Shown piece after piece: positions 9,524 through 19,435 of a DNA stretch of 20,348 bases; position 1 is the first letter of the stretch; each line of letters begins with the position of its first letter. Made by a program: the position numbers and the translations under genes. Under the pieces are notes generated by a model. It was given only the letters and a program-made list of their open reading frames with translations, was not told the DNA's origin and did not search any database. Source of the DNA: an uncultured Caulobacter sp. (GTDB lineage Bacteria; Pseudomonadota; Alphaproteobacteria; Caulobacterales; Caulobacteraceae); assembly GCA_937925635.1 (NCBI GenBank), contig CALALX010000132.1, positions 1-20,348 on the forward strand. The letters are read 5' to 3'.

Positions 9524-9552
9524 TTGCGCGCGTCAGATCGCAACAGTAGAAA
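9524..9552 (+). promoter_or_regulatory. possible housekeeping promoter of the exported protein pair
   Basis: TTGCGC (9524-9529) and TAGAAA (9547-9552) are separated by 17 bp and lie about 30 bp before the start codon at 9585. The pair is a reasonable but not strong match to a sigma-70-class promoter. Confidence 0.3.
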
Positions 9553-9584
9553 ATCGGTTCTCAACACAGGGCCTTGGGGGGGCG

Positions 9585-10481
9585 ATGATCCGGATGCAGC
9601 TGCGCGGCGTATGCGCCGCAGCCTTGATGTTGTGCGCCGCGCTGCCCGTGCAGGCCGCGCCGAAGCCTCTGAAGTACGTCCTGCAGGAAGCAGCCCGCCC
9701 GGTGGCCGGCGGCCGCGCCGTCCAGGTCAGCGTCGGCCAGGCGGAGCTTGGGTCGAACATCAACTCCACCCTCGGCTTCGCCATGGTGGCCGGCGGCGCG
9801 GTCGGCGTGATCATCGAGGCCGGGGTCGGAGCCGACCGCGCCCAGCGCGCCCAGCTCGGCATCACCCCCATCCGCCGCGGCCTGATGGACTTTGACGCCG
9901 ACCAGCTGGCCATCGACAGCACGAAATCCGCACTGGCCGCGATGCCGTGGTTCGAGGGCCAAGAGCCGGCCTTCACTCGCGACGCCACGATATTTGGCAA
10001 GAGCGACTTTCTCACCGCCGCTCCCACCAGCCAGGTGGCCTACTTCACCTATGTCTACGACATGTCGCCCGATTTCTCGTCGGTGAACGTCAGCGTCGGC
10101 ATCGCCATCGCCAACAAGGAGCAGGCCAAGAAGGGCCAGCCCTTCACCCGCCTCCTCGACAAGAATCTAGTCTACGGCCAGCGGGTCAGCAGCGTCGTGC
10201 GCCTCGCCAACCCCACCACTCCGGTCGAGAACGCTCAGCGCTGGGCGGCCAACGACAGCGCCTTGGCGAGGAAGGGGCTCGCCCTCGCCTTCACCGAGGT
10301 CGGCGCTCTCATTCCCCGCGCCCTGACGCTCACCGACGCCGATGTGACTCGCCTTGACGCCGCTGAACGCAAGACCATCGCCTCCCTCGGCGGAAAGCCG
10401 ATGGAGGAGGGCGCCGGTGGAAGCCTGCTGTTCAACCCTCTCCCCATGGGCCTCATCCATGTTCAGACCCTGCAGGACTAG
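9585..10481 (+). CDS. exported protein of unknown function
   Basis: I do not recognise this 298-aa protein. It starts MIRMQLRG and has a clear Sec signal (hydrophobic core VCAAALMLCAALP, likely cleavage after VQA). The mature part contains a short glycine/hydrophobic stretch, FAMVAGGAVGVIIEAGVGA, that could be a membrane-associated or amphipathic segment. Then follows a predicted mixed fold with YFTYVYDMSPDFSSVNVSVGIAIANK and a helical RWAANDSALARKGLALAFTEV segment. It has no cysteine in the mature region. The ATG at 9585 is preceded directly by a G-run ribosome site (GGGGGGGCG). It is followed after 4 bp by another exported protein gene, so the two are almost certainly co-transcribed and may work together at the periplasmic face or outer membrane. 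Confidence 0.85.
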   Translation: MIRMQLRGVCAAALMLCAALPVQAAPKPLKYVLQEAARPVAGGRAVQVSVGQAELGSNINSTLGFAMVAGGAVGVIIEAGVGADRAQRAQLGITPIRRGLMDFDADQLAIDSTKSALAAMPWFEGQEPAFTRDATIFGKSDFLTAAPTSQVAYFTYVYDMSPDFSSVNVSVGIAIANKEQAKKGQPFTRLLDKNLVYGQRVSSVVRLANPTTPVENAQRWAANDSALARKGLALAFTEVGALIPRALTLTDADVTRLDAAERKTIASLGGKPMEEGAGGSLLFNPLPMGLIHVQTLQD

Positions 10482-10485
10482 CGGC

Positions 10486-11127
10486 ATGCGCAGCGCTCCC
10501 ATCTTAGCGGCCGCCATCCTGGCCGCGAGCCTGCTGACCGTCAGCTCGGCCGCGGCCGCGGTCGGAGACGCCAAGCGCCTTGGACCACTCTACGTCGAGC
10601 CAGCCGCCGCCGCGGACGCTGCGCGCCCGTCCACCGCCGGCGGCTGCGCTGTCCAGATCGAGCTCACCGACCCCCGCCGCGACCCCCAGATCGTAGGATC
10701 CTTCGGCGTCGCGCTCCGTGCGCCGGATGATCGCGAGGCCTGGCTGCGCTCAGTGTTTGACGTCGGCCTCAAGGCACGCGGATTTACGCCTAGCTTCGCG
10801 CCGGCCGGCGGCCCACTCGACCCCGCCTTGGTCACGGCCCGCATCCGGATGCATGTGATCTGGATCGGCGCCCAGCAGATGAACAAGGTCGGCAGCGTCG
10901 CCCTGCGCGGCGTATTGGCGGCTCCAGGCGCGCCCGCCGGACCAGAGATGGTCTATCGCGGCGACAAGACCGGTTTGAACATGTGGGGCTCCACCAAGGA
11001 GTTCAACGATCACGCCAACGCCGTCTTCGCCCTCGCCCTCGACGATCTGGCCGAAGATCTCCGCGCGCTCTGCGCCGCCCCGCCGACCACCAGCGCGGCG
11101 CTGGCGCGCGCTCCGGTCCAGTCGTGA
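10486..11127 (+). CDS. exported protein of unknown function, partner of the preceding gene
   Basis: The 213-aa product has a Sec signal peptide (MRSAPILAAAILAASLLTVSSAAAA). The mature part has two cysteines, one in GGCAVQIEL and one in LRALCAAP. The order of a strand with IELTDPRRD, a helix with LRSVFDVGLKARGF, strands with RIRMHVIWIG, then YRGDKTGLNMWGS and a C-terminal helix ending in a Cys, is loosely reminiscent of YajG-like or transport-auxiliary lipoproteins. There is no lipobox, however, and the resemblance is only structural guesswork. The gene starts 4 bp after the preceding stop (TAGCGGCATG), indicating translational coupling in one operon. It has no recognised catalytic motif. Confidence 0.82.
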   Translation: MRSAPILAAAILAASLLTVSSAAAAVGDAKRLGPLYVEPAAAADAARPSTAGGCAVQIELTDPRRDPQIVGSFGVALRAPDDREAWLRSVFDVGLKARGFTPSFAPAGGPLDPALVTARIRMHVIWIGAQQMNKVGSVALRGVLAAPGAPAGPEMVYRGDKTGLNMWGSTKEFNDHANAVFALALDDLAEDLRALCAAPPTTSAALARAPVQS

Positions 11128-11177
11128 CATCCCGTCCTGGGCGTCGCCGCGAGACTCGCGGTCGCTAAAGCCAGATG

Positions 11178-11201
11178 GGTTCGGATGGAGTCATCTGAAC
11201 C
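11178..11201. repeat. palindrome with a GANTC (CcrM-type) site at its apex
   Basis: GGTTCGGATG (11178-11187) and CATCTGAACC (11192-11201) form a 10-bp stem with one G-T wobble and the 4-nt loop GAGT. The loop and first stem base make GAGTC (11188-11192), a GANTC adenine methylation site. It lies 50 bp after the stop of the exported protein pair, where it could end their transcript. It may be a dispersed intergenic element. Confidence 0.5.
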
Positions 11202-11403
11202 GATCAGGCGCTCCGTCTCCCTACCTCCGCACATCCCCCCTTCTGGGGACGAGAGGCCCGCGCGCGGGCGGCCATACGCGCTCGCGCCGCTGACCTCTGA
11301 CCGGTGGCGGCTTCCAGACCCAAACACCACCCTTGCCCCTGCCGACATCCCGGCCCAATATGAGACCAAGGGGTAACATTTAGAGTCCCCGCGGGAGGTC
11401 ACG

Positions 11404-12672
11404 ATGAACCGGCGCGAACTGTTCACCGCCCTGGCGGCCTTGGGGATCGCCGGCCCGGGCCTCGCGCCGCTTGACGCCCGGGCGGATGACGCGACCGACG
11501 CGCGCGACCTCTACCTCTATGGCCTGCCGATCATCGAAATGGCCCAGGCGCGCGCCCGGCAGATCAAGGCCGGATTGAAGCAGAACAGGCTTCAACACGC
11601 CCGCGCGCTCTCGGACCACACCTCGCGGTCGGTCACGAGTCCGAACAACGACACCCTCTACTCCATCGCCTGGCTGGATCTGACCCAGGGACCGGTCAGC
11701 TTCACCGTGCCGCCGACGGGCGACCGCTACTGGTCGGCCGCGCTGATGGACATGTACTCCAACAACAACGCCGTGCTCGGCCTTCGCACGACGGGCAATG
11801 CGGGTGGTCGCTATACGATCGTGGGACCGGGCCAGACGGGGAGCGGCCCCGACGTGATCCGCAGCGAGACCCCGCACGCCTGGTTGCTGGTCCGCATCCT
11901 CACCGACGGCGGGGACGACCTGCCGGCGACCCATGCGGTGCAGGACGGCTTTCGGCTCGTCGGTCCGGCCGGAGCGCAGCCGCCGGTCTACGCCGACCGG
12001 GACGCTGCCCCGACGGACTTCTTCGCGAGCGTCCGCGCGCTGCTGGAGTCCGATCCGCCGCCGGCGACCGACGGCAGGATGCTGGCCCGGCTGGCGGCCT
12101 TCGATCCGGCCACGCCGGGCGCCGCGGCCGCCCTCCAGCGCATCAGGACGATCATGCGCACGGCCGGCGAGCGACAGCAGTTCATCCAGGGCTGGAGCTA
12201 CACCAAGCCCAATCTCGGCCTCTATGGTCAGGACTACCTGTATCGGGCGCTCGTGGCTCTGAGCGGCCTGGCGGCCCTGCCGGTCGTGGAAGCCACCTAT
12301 CTGCGCTCACAAGGCGAACGCGACGGCGCCTACTGGAGCGACGATCTCTACCGCCTGGCCATTCCGGCGGAGATGCCGGTCGACGCCTTCTGGTCTCTGT
12401 CGATGTACGAACACATGCCGGACGGTCAGCGGTTCTTCGCCGAGAATCCGATCGGCCGCTACGCCATCGGCGATCGCACCCAGGGTCTCAAGCGCAACGC
12501 CGACGGCTCGCTGGACGTCTGGATCGGGCGCGCCGATCCGGGCGGCGAGCGAAGCGCCAACTGGCTGCCCGCCCCCAAGACCGGTCCCTACGGAATGACC
12601 ATGCGTCTCTATCTGCCCACGGCAGCGGTCCTTGACGGCCGCTGGCGCCTGCCCGCCATCGTGAAAGCCTGA
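11404..12672 (+). CDS. DUF1254/DUF1214 protein, exported paralog
   Basis: This 422-aa protein joins the DUF1254 (roughly residues 35-170) and DUF1214 (roughly 290-405) domains; the biochemical role of the family is not established. The N-terminus NRRELFTALAALG resembles a twin-arginine signal, with likely cleavage after LDARA, so export in a folded state is plausible. Family blocks include TSPNNDTLYSIAWLDL, RYWSAALMDMYSNNNAVLG, PVDAFWSLSMYE, NPIGRYAIGDRT and SANWLPAP. The ribosome site GGGAGG lies 5-6 nt before the ATG. A GAGTC site at 11383-11387 sits just upstream. A weak promoter candidate is TTGCCC (11333-11338) with AATATG (11357-11362), spacing 18. The next gene, a close paralog, begins 2 bp after the stop. 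Confidence 0.95.
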   Translation: MNRRELFTALAALGIAGPGLAPLDARADDATDARDLYLYGLPIIEMAQARARQIKAGLKQNRLQHARALSDHTSRSVTSPNNDTLYSIAWLDLTQGPVSFTVPPTGDRYWSAALMDMYSNNNAVLGLRTTGNAGGRYTIVGPGQTGSGPDVIRSETPHAWLLVRILTDGGDDLPATHAVQDGFRLVGPAGAQPPVYADRDAAPTDFFASVRALLESDPPPATDGRMLARLAAFDPATPGAAAALQRIRTIMRTAGERQQFIQGWSYTKPNLGLYGQDYLYRALVALSGLAALPVVEATYLRSQGERDGAYWSDDLYRLAIPAEMPVDAFWSLSMYEHMPDGQRFFAENPIGRYAIGDRTQGLKRNADGSLDVWIGRADPGGERSANWLPAPKTGPYGMTMRLYLPTAAVLDGRWRLPAIVKA

Positions 12673-12674
12673 TC

Positions 12675-13922
12675 ATGACCGACCTGCGCACCGCCGCCCG
12701 CGAAGCCTGGCTCTACACCCTGCCGCTCATCGAGATCGCCGCCCTGCGCAGCGTCAGCCAGGCGGTCGGCACGCCGATCAACAGCTTCGGCATGATGCGG
12801 CGGCTGGCCGATCACAAGGCGCGGGCCGTGACCACGCCCAACAACGACACCCTTTACGCCACCTGCCAGATCGATCTCACGAACGGCCCGGTGACCCTCA
12901 CTGTCCCGCCGTCCGGAGACCGCTATCTCTCGCTGCAACTGATGGACGCCTGGTCCAACAGCTTCGCGGTGCTGGGCACTCGGACCACCGGCAACGACGG
13001 CGGCGTCTACCGACTGGTCGGGCCGACCGAGGCGGCGGAGGGGCCGAACGTCGTCCGCTCGCCCACGCGCCACGTCTGGGCGCTGGCCCGGATTCTCGTC
13101 GAGGGACCGCACGATCTTGACGCCGCGGCCGTGGTCCAGGGCGGCTTCTCGGCCCAGGGACCGCAGGCGGCGCCGGCGCCGGAGTACGCCAAACGCCGTG
13201 ACGACTGGGCCGAGTATTTCACCAGCGCCGATCGCCTGATGGCGCTCAATCCGCCGCCGGCGACGGACGGCGCGATGCTCAAGCGGATCGCGCCTTTGGG
13301 CCTGGGCGAGGGGGCCTTCGATCCGACACGGTTCTCCGAAGCCGAGCGCCTTGAGATCGCCGCCGGCGTCGAGGAGGCGCGCAAGGCCGCGCGGGGCGGC
13401 GGCGGCCTGTCGGGCAGCAACTTCATCGAGGGCTGGGCCTATCCGGCCAGCAAGCTCGGCGATTTCGGGCAGGACTACCGGTTCCGCGCCGTGGTCGCGC
13501 TCGGCGGCCTGGCGGCCCTGCCGCTGGCCGAGGCGACCTATCTGCGCGCCGGCGCGCCCGGCGGCGGCGGGGCCTTCGATGGGACCCGCAACTGGCGGCT
13601 GCACATTCCCGCCGATCGACAGATTCCGGTCGACAGTTTCTGGTCGCTGTCGATGTACGAGATCACGCCGGAAGGGCAGTTCTACTTCACGGACAACCCC
13701 CTCGGTCGGTACGCCATCGGCGACCGCACGCCGGGCCTGACCTGGAACGCCGACGGCTCGCTGGACCTGTGGATCGGCCACGAGCGGCCGTCGCTGGAGC
13801 GGGAGTCGAACTGGCTGCCCGCGCCCGCCGGGCCGTTCGCCCTGTTCATGCGCGGCTACATGCCGCGGCCGGAACTGCTCGACGGCCGCTACCGCCTGCC
13901 GGCGGTCATGGAAGCGGATTGA
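12675..13922 (+). CDS. DUF1254/DUF1214 protein, paralog without signal peptide
   Basis: This 415-aa protein has the same domain order as the preceding gene and shares its key blocks: TTPNNDTLYATCQIDL, RYLSLQLMDAWSNSFAVLG, PVDSFWSLSMYE, NPLGRYAIGDRT and SNWLPAP. It starts directly at the domain (MTDLRTAAREAWLYTLPLIE) with no signal peptide, so it is predicted to stay in the cytoplasm. The upstream start lies inside or at the stop of its neighbour, so the two form a translationally coupled pair that probably arose by tandem duplication. The central region carries a small insertion rich in Gly/Ala (ARGGGGLSG) relative to the first copy. The 3' end overlaps the convergent methyltransferase by 17 bp. 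Confidence 0.95.
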   Translation: MTDLRTAAREAWLYTLPLIEIAALRSVSQAVGTPINSFGMMRRLADHKARAVTTPNNDTLYATCQIDLTNGPVTLTVPPSGDRYLSLQLMDAWSNSFAVLGTRTTGNDGGVYRLVGPTEAAEGPNVVRSPTRHVWALARILVEGPHDLDAAAVVQGGFSAQGPQAAPAPEYAKRRDDWAEYFTSADRLMALNPPPATDGAMLKRIAPLGLGEGAFDPTRFSEAERLEIAAGVEEARKAARGGGGLSGSNFIEGWAYPASKLGDFGQDYRFRAVVALGGLAALPLAEATYLRAGAPGGGGAFDGTRNWRLHIPADRQIPVDSFWSLSMYEITPEGQFYFTDNPLGRYAIGDRTPGLTWNADGSLDLWIGHERPSLERESNWLPAPAGPFALFMRGYMPRPELLDGRYRLPAVMEAD

Positions 13923-14871
13923 GGTTCGCGGCCGGCTTGCTCAGCGCCACCGTCCAGGCCAACAGGGCTCCGGTGTCGCTGGACAACGGTTCGGCGGCGC
14001 CGACGTCCAGGCCCTGGCGGGCCAGGCGGTAGCGCACGCTCTCGACGCCCTGCGCGTCCAGCACGGCGCGAACCTGGGCCTGATAGCGCAGCAGCCAGGC
14101 GGAGGTCAGCTGCTCGACCTGGTCGAGCTTGGCCAGCGCGTCCGAGGGCGCGAAGCGCGCGGGCTGGGCCGAGAGCGCGCCGAGATAGTCGACATAGGTG
14201 CGGGCCTCGGCATGGGCCGGGCCGTCCGCCAGCCTGGCGCGCGACTTGGCCACCGCGGTCGCGAACCGCGCTTCCGCTTCGGCCAGCGCCGGACCTCGCG
14301 CGCCCTTGCGGTGCATCTCGAAGACCTTGCGGCCCGGCCGGACGGGATCGATGTCGCGCAGGGCTGCGCGGAACACGGCGGCGCGGGCGTCGTAGTCGGA
14401 GGATAGGACGCTGTCGCGGTGGTGCATCACCAGTCTCGCTCGGCCGCCCGGCGCCAGCACGCGGGCCAGCTCGGCCGCCGCCTTCTGCCGGTCGCCGTAT
14501 TCGTAGCCGTACTGCGAGACGATCAGATCAAAGGCGCCGGCCTCGAACGGCAGGGCCTCAAGCGGGCTCCTGCCGACAAAGGCGACCCCGGGCGCCTCCG
14601 GCCGCGAGGGCGGAATGTCGGCGAGATCGACGCCGGTGACGATGAAGTCGCGACCGGCCTGGGCGGCCCACGCCGCGACCTGGCCCGCGCCGGTGGCGAG
14701 GTCGAGCACGCGCGCGCCGCGTGGCGCTTGCGCGAACGTCTGGCTCCAGAGCGACTTCAGGACTTCTGCGCCGCGGTGGCCCGGCTGGCCGTGAGATAGC
14801 GAGAACCCGGCGCCGCCCCGCCAGTAGCTCGTCCAATACCAGCCCGGTGCGGCGCGCGGATCATTGACCAT
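13906..14871 (-). CDS. class I SAM-dependent methyltransferase
   Basis: The 321-aa product is a soluble Rossmann-fold methyltransferase of unknown substrate. SAM-binding motif I is VLDLATGAGQ (55-64), followed by the acidic strand end TGVDLAD, a motif-IV-like FDLIVSQYGYEYG, and LARVLAPGGRARLVMH (post-motif region) as in the UbiE/Methyltransf_11 group. A roughly 150-residue helical C-terminal extension follows, which probably shapes the substrate pocket. The ATG at 14871 is chosen because the region upstream of it is the divergent promoter of the efflux operon; the ribosome site is not obvious. Its 3' end overlaps the DUF1254 gene on the other strand. No neighbour reveals its substrate. Confidence 0.92.
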   Translation of the reverse strand: MVNDPRAAPGWYWTSYWRGGAGFSLSHGQPGHRGAEVLKSLWSQTFAQAPRGARVLDLATGAGQVAAWAAQAGRDFIVTGVDLADIPPSRPEAPGVAFVGRSPLEALPFEAGAFDLIVSQYGYEYGDRQKAAAELARVLAPGGRARLVMHHRDSVLSSDYDARAAVFRAALRDIDPVRPGRKVFEMHRKGARGPALAEAEARFATAVAKSRARLADGPAHAEARTYVDYLGALSAQPARFAPSDALAKLDQVEQLTSAWLLRYQAQVRAVLDAQGVESVRYRLARQGLDVGAAEPLSSDTGALLAWTVALSKPAANLNPLP

Positions 14872-14985
14872 GGTTCGATCTAGGGACGCCGGCTCGGTGC
14901 TGACAACGATGGGGTGGTCGCCATGGTCGCGCCAAATCGCCGCGACCGCAATTCCGCACGGGGGGGGCTGCGGCAATCTTGCTCG

Positions 14986-15009
14986 GGTTGACGGAGGTCA
15001 AGGTCAACC
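14986..15009. promoter_or_regulatory. inverted repeat between methyltransferase and efflux operon
   Basis: GGTTGAC (14986-14992) and GTCAACC (15003-15009) form perfect 7-bp arms with a 10-nt spacer. The left arm overlaps TTGACG (14988-14993), a good -35-like hexamer facing the efflux genes, though no good -10 is found 17 bp later. A second short palindrome, AAGGT-CA-ACCTT, overlaps the right arm. This is a plausible operator for the efflux operon in a 181-bp divergent region. Confidence 0.4.
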
Positions 15010-15052
15010 TTCCCGCCCGGGGGCAGTAACGGTCGCGGAAGGCGGTGCGATC

Positions 15053-16347
15053 ATGAATCTCGTAGCCGAATCTCGGACCCCCTCGGCTTCGGGCGCGGAC
15101 CCGGCCGAACTGTTGGGCGAGCCCGTCGCGCGCCCCTGGTGGCGGTCGCCTCGGCTCCTGGCGGCGGCGGGGCTGGTCCTGGTCGCCGTGATCGTCGGGG
15201 TCTGGTTCTTCGGCCGAATGAACGCTCCGAAGGACGCCGGCTACATCACCGAGGCCCTCAAGCGTGGCGACCTTGTGATTGGCGTTTCCGCGACCGGGAC
15301 CCTGCAGCCGGTCAACACCGTTTCCGTCGGTTCCGAGCTCTCGGGCGCGATCGAGGCTGTTCTGGTCGACGACAATGATCGCGTCCGCAAGGGCCAGATT
15401 CTCGCACGGCTCGACACCGCCCGACTGGAAGACCAGATCGCCCTCAATCTCGCCGCCCTGGCCTCTGCCGAGGCTGCGGCGCGACAGGCCGCGGCGACGC
15501 TGCGCGAGGCCGAACTGACGCATGACCGCAATGTCAGGCTGGCGGCCAGCTCCGGCGGAGACTTTCTGGCGCCTGCCACGCTGGACGCTTCGCAGGCGGC
15601 CCTCGACCGCGCGCGGGCCAGCCTGGGCGCGGCGCGCGCCCTCATCACACAGGCCCAGGCCAATCTGCGGACCAGCCGCACCAATCTCGCCAAGGCGACC
15701 ATCCGTTCGCCGATCGACGGGGTCGTGCTGGCGCGCTCGGTCGAACCGGGCCAGACCGTCGCCGCCAGCCTGCAGGCTCCGGTCCTGTTCACCCTGGCCG
15801 AGGACCTGACCCGCATGGAGCTTCAGGTCGACATCGACGAGGCGGATGTGGGCCAGGTGAAGGCCGGACAGACGGCGACCTTCTCCGTCGACGCGTTCGC
15901 GGGGCGCGTCTACCGGGCCGGCCTGACTCGCGTGGGCCTTGGCTCGCGGACCACCGAAGGGGTGGTGACCTACACGGGGGTCCTGAGCGTCGACAACAGC
16001 GACGAGAGCCTTCGTCCGGGAATGACCGCCACGGCCGAGATCGTCGCCGACCGGCGAAGCGGCGTCTTGCTGGTTCCCGCGGCGGCGCTGCGATTCACGC
16101 CGCCGGCGATCGAGTCGGCGGCCGGTCGGACCGGGGGCATCGTCTCAAGCCTGATGCCGCGCATGCCCGGAGCCGGCCGCGGAAGTCGCAACGGCGGCGG
16201 CGGCGCCCAACGTCTCTGGGTGCTCCGGGACGGTCAGCCAGTCGCCCTGCCGGTGACCGTCGGCGCCACCGACGGCCAGTGGACGGAAGTCGCCGGCGAC
16301 GGCCTCAACCCGGGCCTGAGGGTCATCACGGGGATGGAGGAGGCGGC

Positions 16348-16351
<4 letters not shown>
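15053..16351 (+). CDS. macA: MacA-type periplasmic adaptor (membrane fusion) protein
   Basis: This adaptor links an inner-membrane MacB transporter to an outer-membrane TolC-type channel. The 432-aa product has one N-terminal transmembrane helix (about 34-53) and a lipoyl half-domain around SVGSELSGAIEAVLVDDNDRVRKGQ (residues 91-115). An alpha-helical hairpin rich in Ala follows (125-212), then the second lipoyl half ATIRSPIDGVVLARSVEPGQ and beta-barrel and membrane-proximal domains. A glycine-rich insertion (GAGRGSRNGGGGAQ) near the C-terminus is unusual. The ATG at 15053 follows GGAAGG at 10 nt and gives a normal short cytoplasmic N-terminus. The stop overlaps the start of the ATPase gene. 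No TolC gene is present in the window. Confidence 0.95.
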
Positions 16352-17051
<700 letters not shown>

Positions 17052-17052
<1 letters not shown>

Positions 17053-18254
17053 TGCTGTTCAACGCTTTCAAGCTGGCGCTCGACGCCATCCGCAGGAACC
17101 TGCTCCGGGCCTCGCTGACCGTCCTGGGCGTGGTCATCGGCGTGGCGGCGGTGATCACCATGGTCACCCTCGGCAACGGGGCGACACGGGCGGTTTCCGA
17201 CCAGATCTCCAGCCTCGGCAGCAATCTCCTGATCGTCCGCCCGGGTCAGCGCATGGGGCCGACGGCCGAGCGGGCGCCGAGCTTCCGGCTGGGCGATGTG
17301 GCGGCCATCATCCGGAACGTACCGACAGTGAAGGCCGCCACGGCGGTCGAAAGCACCTCGGCGACGGTCGTCTACGGCGCCAGGAACTGGAACACCTCGA
17401 TCGTCGGCACGACCGCGGCCTATCTGGAGGTGCGCGACTGGAGCCTCGCCGGGGGCAGGGCGTTCACGGAGGCCGAGGAGCGATCGGGCCGGGCCGTCTG
17501 CGTGGTCGGCGACACCATCCGGCGAGAACTGTTCCAGGGCCGTGACCCGGTCGGCGCCCGCATCCGGGTCAAGCAGTTCTCCTGCGAGGTCATCGGCGTG
17601 CTGCGGGCCAAGGGCCAGGCGGCCATGGGACAGGACCAGGACGACACCGTGATCCTGCCGCTGCGCACCGTTCAGCGCCGGCTGACCGGTCGGCAGGACG
17701 TCGGCAGCATCACCATCGCGGTGCGCGACGGAGCCTCCACCGCCCGCGCCAGGACGCAGGTCGAGGCGGTGTTGCGCGAGCGGCGAAACATTGGACCGGG
17801 CGAGGACGACAACTTCGGCGTCATGGACACCAAGCAGATCGCAGAGACCCTGTCGGGGACGACCAGGGTGATGACCATGTTGCTGGGGGCGGTGGCGGCG
17901 GTCAGTCTCCTGGTCGGCGGCATCGGCATCATGAACATCATGTTGGTCTCGGTGACAGAGCGGACCAAGGAGATCGGCGTGCGGCTGGCGATCGGCGCGC
18001 TGGAGCAGGACGTGCTGCTTCAGTTTCTCGTGGAGTCAGTGGTCCTGGCGGCGTTCGGCGGGCTCGCGGGCGTGCTGATCGCAGCCGTCGCCTCGGCCGC
18101 GCTGGCTCAGGTGATTCAGGTGCCCTTCCTGTTCGACCCGGCCATCAATCTGCTGGCCTTCGCGGTGGCGGTGATGGTCGGGGTGGTGTTCGGCTACGTC
18201 CCCGCCCGCCGCGCGGCCCGCCTGGATCCGATCGAGGCGTTGCGTCGCGAATAG
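17052..18254 (+). CDS. MacB-type ABC transporter permease (FtsX domain)
   Basis: The 400-aa inner-membrane subunit has transmembrane helix 1 at about 20-40, a MacB periplasmic core domain (about 45-265), and helices at about 272-298, 326-352 and 364-384. The cytoplasmic coupling segment SVTERTKEIGVRLAIGALEQDVLLQFL (300-326) and the C-terminal PARRAARLDPIEALR are hallmarks of the MacB/FtsX family. It forms a three-gene operon with the adaptor and ATPase; the one-base overlap TGATG implies translational coupling. Type VII (MacB-like) transporters use mechanotransmission to push periplasmic substrates through a TolC channel, so this system probably exports compounds from the periplasm. A GC-rich 5-bp hairpin (GGGCG/CGCCC, 18261-18275) follows the stop and could attenuate transcription into the next gene. 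Confidence 0.96.
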
Positions 18255-18320
18255 CGGCCAGGGCGGTGGACGCCCGCGTCCCGCTCGGGGAATATTGCCG
18301 GCCATCGATTGGAGAATCCC

Positions 18321-19430
<1,110 letters not shown>

Positions 19431-19435
19431 GGCCG

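Noticed and set aside
11256..11269. Perfect 14-bp palindrome GCCCGCGCGCGGGC between genes
   Set aside because: Self-complementary GC runs without a loop are common by chance at this base composition; there is no supporting context.
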